NCBI RefSeq assembly: GCF_040537815.1
Contig: NZ_JBEWSZ010000001.1
Location: 4,464,001 to 4,528,000 of the forward strand
Direction: 5' to 3'
DNA: 64,000 nt
DNA from: Mesorhizobium shangrilense
GTDB lineage: Bacteria > Pseudomonadota > Alphaproteobacteria > Rhizobiales > Rhizobiaceae
Shown here: piece after piece, positions 62,913-64,000 of the stretch
How positions within the stretch are numbered: position 1 is the first letter of the stretch
Layout of the letters: every line of letters begins with the position of its first letter
Position numbers and translations under genes: made by a program
The notes under the pieces: model-generated
Told to the model about the DNA's origin: nothing
The model's database searches: none
The model's input: only the letters and a program-made list of their open reading frames with translations

Positions 62913-63674
62913 TCAGGCGGCCTCGGAAATATCCTTGTCGAGGATCGTCTGGTTGCGGCCCCGATGCTTGGCCTGGTAGAGGCGTCGGTCGGCGGCACGC
63001 ATCAGTTCCGAGACATTGCTGTCTTCGCCGCAAACCGTGCCGCCGATGCTGACCGTGAGCGGAACCGTTCGTTCGTCGACCGGCCGGAAGCGGATCAGCT
63101 CGACCTCGCGGCGGATGCGCTCGGCGACGCGCTTGGCTTCCTGTTCGGTGGCGCCAATCAGGAACGCGCCGAATTCCTCGCCGCCGATCCTGCCCAGCAC
63201 ATCGCCGCTGCGCACGCCGCGTTCGATGGCGCTGGCGATCAGCAGCAGCGCTTCATCGCCGGTCAGGTGCCCGTAGCTGTCGTTGATGGCCTTGAAGTGG
63301 TCGGCGTCGATGATCAGCAGCGCGCCGCGATCGGATTTGCGCCGGGAGCCGTCGAGCGCCGCAAAGAAGCTCTCACGGTTTAGCATGCCGGTCATGTCGT
63401 CGCGGCTCGCCTTCTCCGCCAGGCGGCGATGCGTGGCCGCAAGCTGGGCGTGTGTGCGGGCGAGATCGCGATGCGCTGACTTCAGCTTGTCGCTCTGCCA
63501 GAACGTGTAGGCGCCGGCGATCCAGGCAAGGACGAGCGGGCACACCGTGGAGGTCAACCAGATCGTGCGGTTGACGGAGAAACCCATGGCGGGGACGACG
63601 ATCAGCGTCAACAAAAGCGAAGCCGCGACGGAAGCGAAAGCAATGGCGGCGGACTTCAGAAATATGCGATTCAT
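62913..63674 (-). CDS. Diguanylate cyclase, membrane-bound GGDEF protein
   Basis: This 253-residue protein has two N-terminal membrane helices (about 5-30 and 38-60), a short coiled linker, and a GGDEF domain from about 90. Signature residues are GGEEF near 164 (active variant of GGDEF), DDMTGMLNRESFF and DADHFKAINDSYGHLTGDE. It makes cyclic di-GMP. No RxxD inhibitory site is clear five residues before GGEEF (the sequence there is VLGRI). The gene has no obvious operon partner. Confidence 0.94.
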   Translation of the reverse strand: MNRIFLKSAAIAFASVAASLLLTLIVVPAMGFSVNRTIWLTSTVCPLVLAWIAGAYTFWQSDKLKSAHRDLARTHAQLAATHRRLAEKASRDDMTGMLNRESFFAALDGSRRKSDRGALLIIDADHFKAINDSYGHLTGDEALLLIASAIERGVRSGDVLGRIGGEEFGAFLIGATEQEAKRVAERIRREVELIRFRPVDERTVPLTVSIGGTVCGEDSNVSELMRAADRRLYQAKHRGRNQTILDKDISEAA

Positions 63675-63835
63675 CGCTTGCTCCCACTGGACTGCCTAAG
63701 TGCCAGCAAGGCCTGAAGGCAGCCTTTCCGGGATGGCTAAAATTTGAATCGTGAGAGCGATTTTGCCACTCCCAGCGCGTGCAAGTTGTGGATAAAGCCT
63801 CTGGCGGAACCGCCAATTCATGCCATAAGGATCAT

Positions 63836-64000
63836 ATGACCACGCTCCCTGATCCCGCCCGTTTCGCCCATGTCACCGATTGGGTATTCGACCTCGACAA
63901 CACGCTTTATCCGCACCATTCGAATCTGTTTTCGCAGATCGACGTGAAGATGACCGCCTATGTCGGGGAGCTTTTGTCCCTGCCGCGCGACGATGCGCGC
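63836..64000 (+). CDS. HAD-family pyrimidine 5'-nucleotidase (3' end outside window)
   Basis: AAGGA lies 5 bases before ATG 63836; 55 codons are visible. The first HAD motif WVFDLDNTLYPHHSNLF holds the nucleophilic Asp and the general acid Asp. This start is typical of the SDT1/pyrimidine 5'-nucleotidase group found after argB in rhizobia. The enzyme would dephosphorylate nucleotides or flavin-like phosphates. The rest lies to the right of the window. Confidence 0.88.
   Translation, partial: MTTLPDPARFAHVTDWVFDLDNTLYPHHSNLFSQIDVKMTAYVGELLSLPRDDAR

Overview
The window reads as chromosome of a Rhizobiales alphaproteobacterium, most likely Mesorhizobium or a close relative. The signs are high G+C, the rpmH-rnpA-yidC block with engB, argB and a HAD nucleotidase following on the same strand, NadQ-type control of nadABC, a Nex18-like fasciclin protein, and short palindromic intergenic repeats of the kind common in Mesorhizobium. 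The genus call is inference. No phage, insertion sequence, integrase or CRISPR array was seen.

Layout. 1-8.2 kb: tail of a LacI-type regulator, then a peptide/nickel-class ABC importer whose permeases and binding protein share an operon with a DUF427 protein and a flavin monooxygenase; the fused double ATPase is divergent. 8.3-14.7 kb: S-formylglutathione hydrolase and a lysine-catabolic operon (HglS 2-oxoadipate dioxygenase/decarboxylase, D-2-hydroxyglutarate dehydrogenase-type flavoprotein, aminoadipate-semialdehyde dehydrogenase) with a divergent LysR regulator. 14.7-19.4 kb: a second ABC importer without its own ATPase, an IclR regulator and an inositol-monophosphatase-family enzyme. 19.5-23.9 kb: nadQ and nadABC with two matching 21-bp operators. 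24.3-29.6 kb: a Pls/PosA-type single-module NRPS, a GNAT acetyltransferase and a phosphopantetheinyl transferase in a tightly overlapped operon. 29.6-35.6 kb: a tripartite RND efflux pump, with a decayed piece of a second RND gene beside it. 36.2-39.1 kb: a Spy/CpxP-like periplasmic protein divergent from a two-component system. 39.2-41 kb: tRNA-Arg and an orphan histidine kinase.

41-64 kb: the housekeeping backbone rpmH, rnpA, yidC, engB, argB and a HAD nucleotidase, broken by accessory blocks. Around engB the accessory genes form a mirror image: fasciclin, EmrB, EmrA and MarR on the left; TetR, EmrA, EmrB, MsrB and fasciclin on the right. An ECF sigma/anti-sigma pair follows, and both fasciclin genes have matching ECF-type promoters. 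Further right are an amidase, a BchE-like B12 radical-SAM protein, a MarR gene divergent from a 55-residue membrane protein, a GMC oxidoreductase paired with a 50-residue Tat-signal protein, and a diguanylate cyclase.

The best leads for something little described are the Pls/PosA operon, the sigma/anti-sigma/fasciclin/MsrB set, and the GMC enzyme that may be exported by a tiny Tat partner. All functions are read from sequence by eye; no database search was run.
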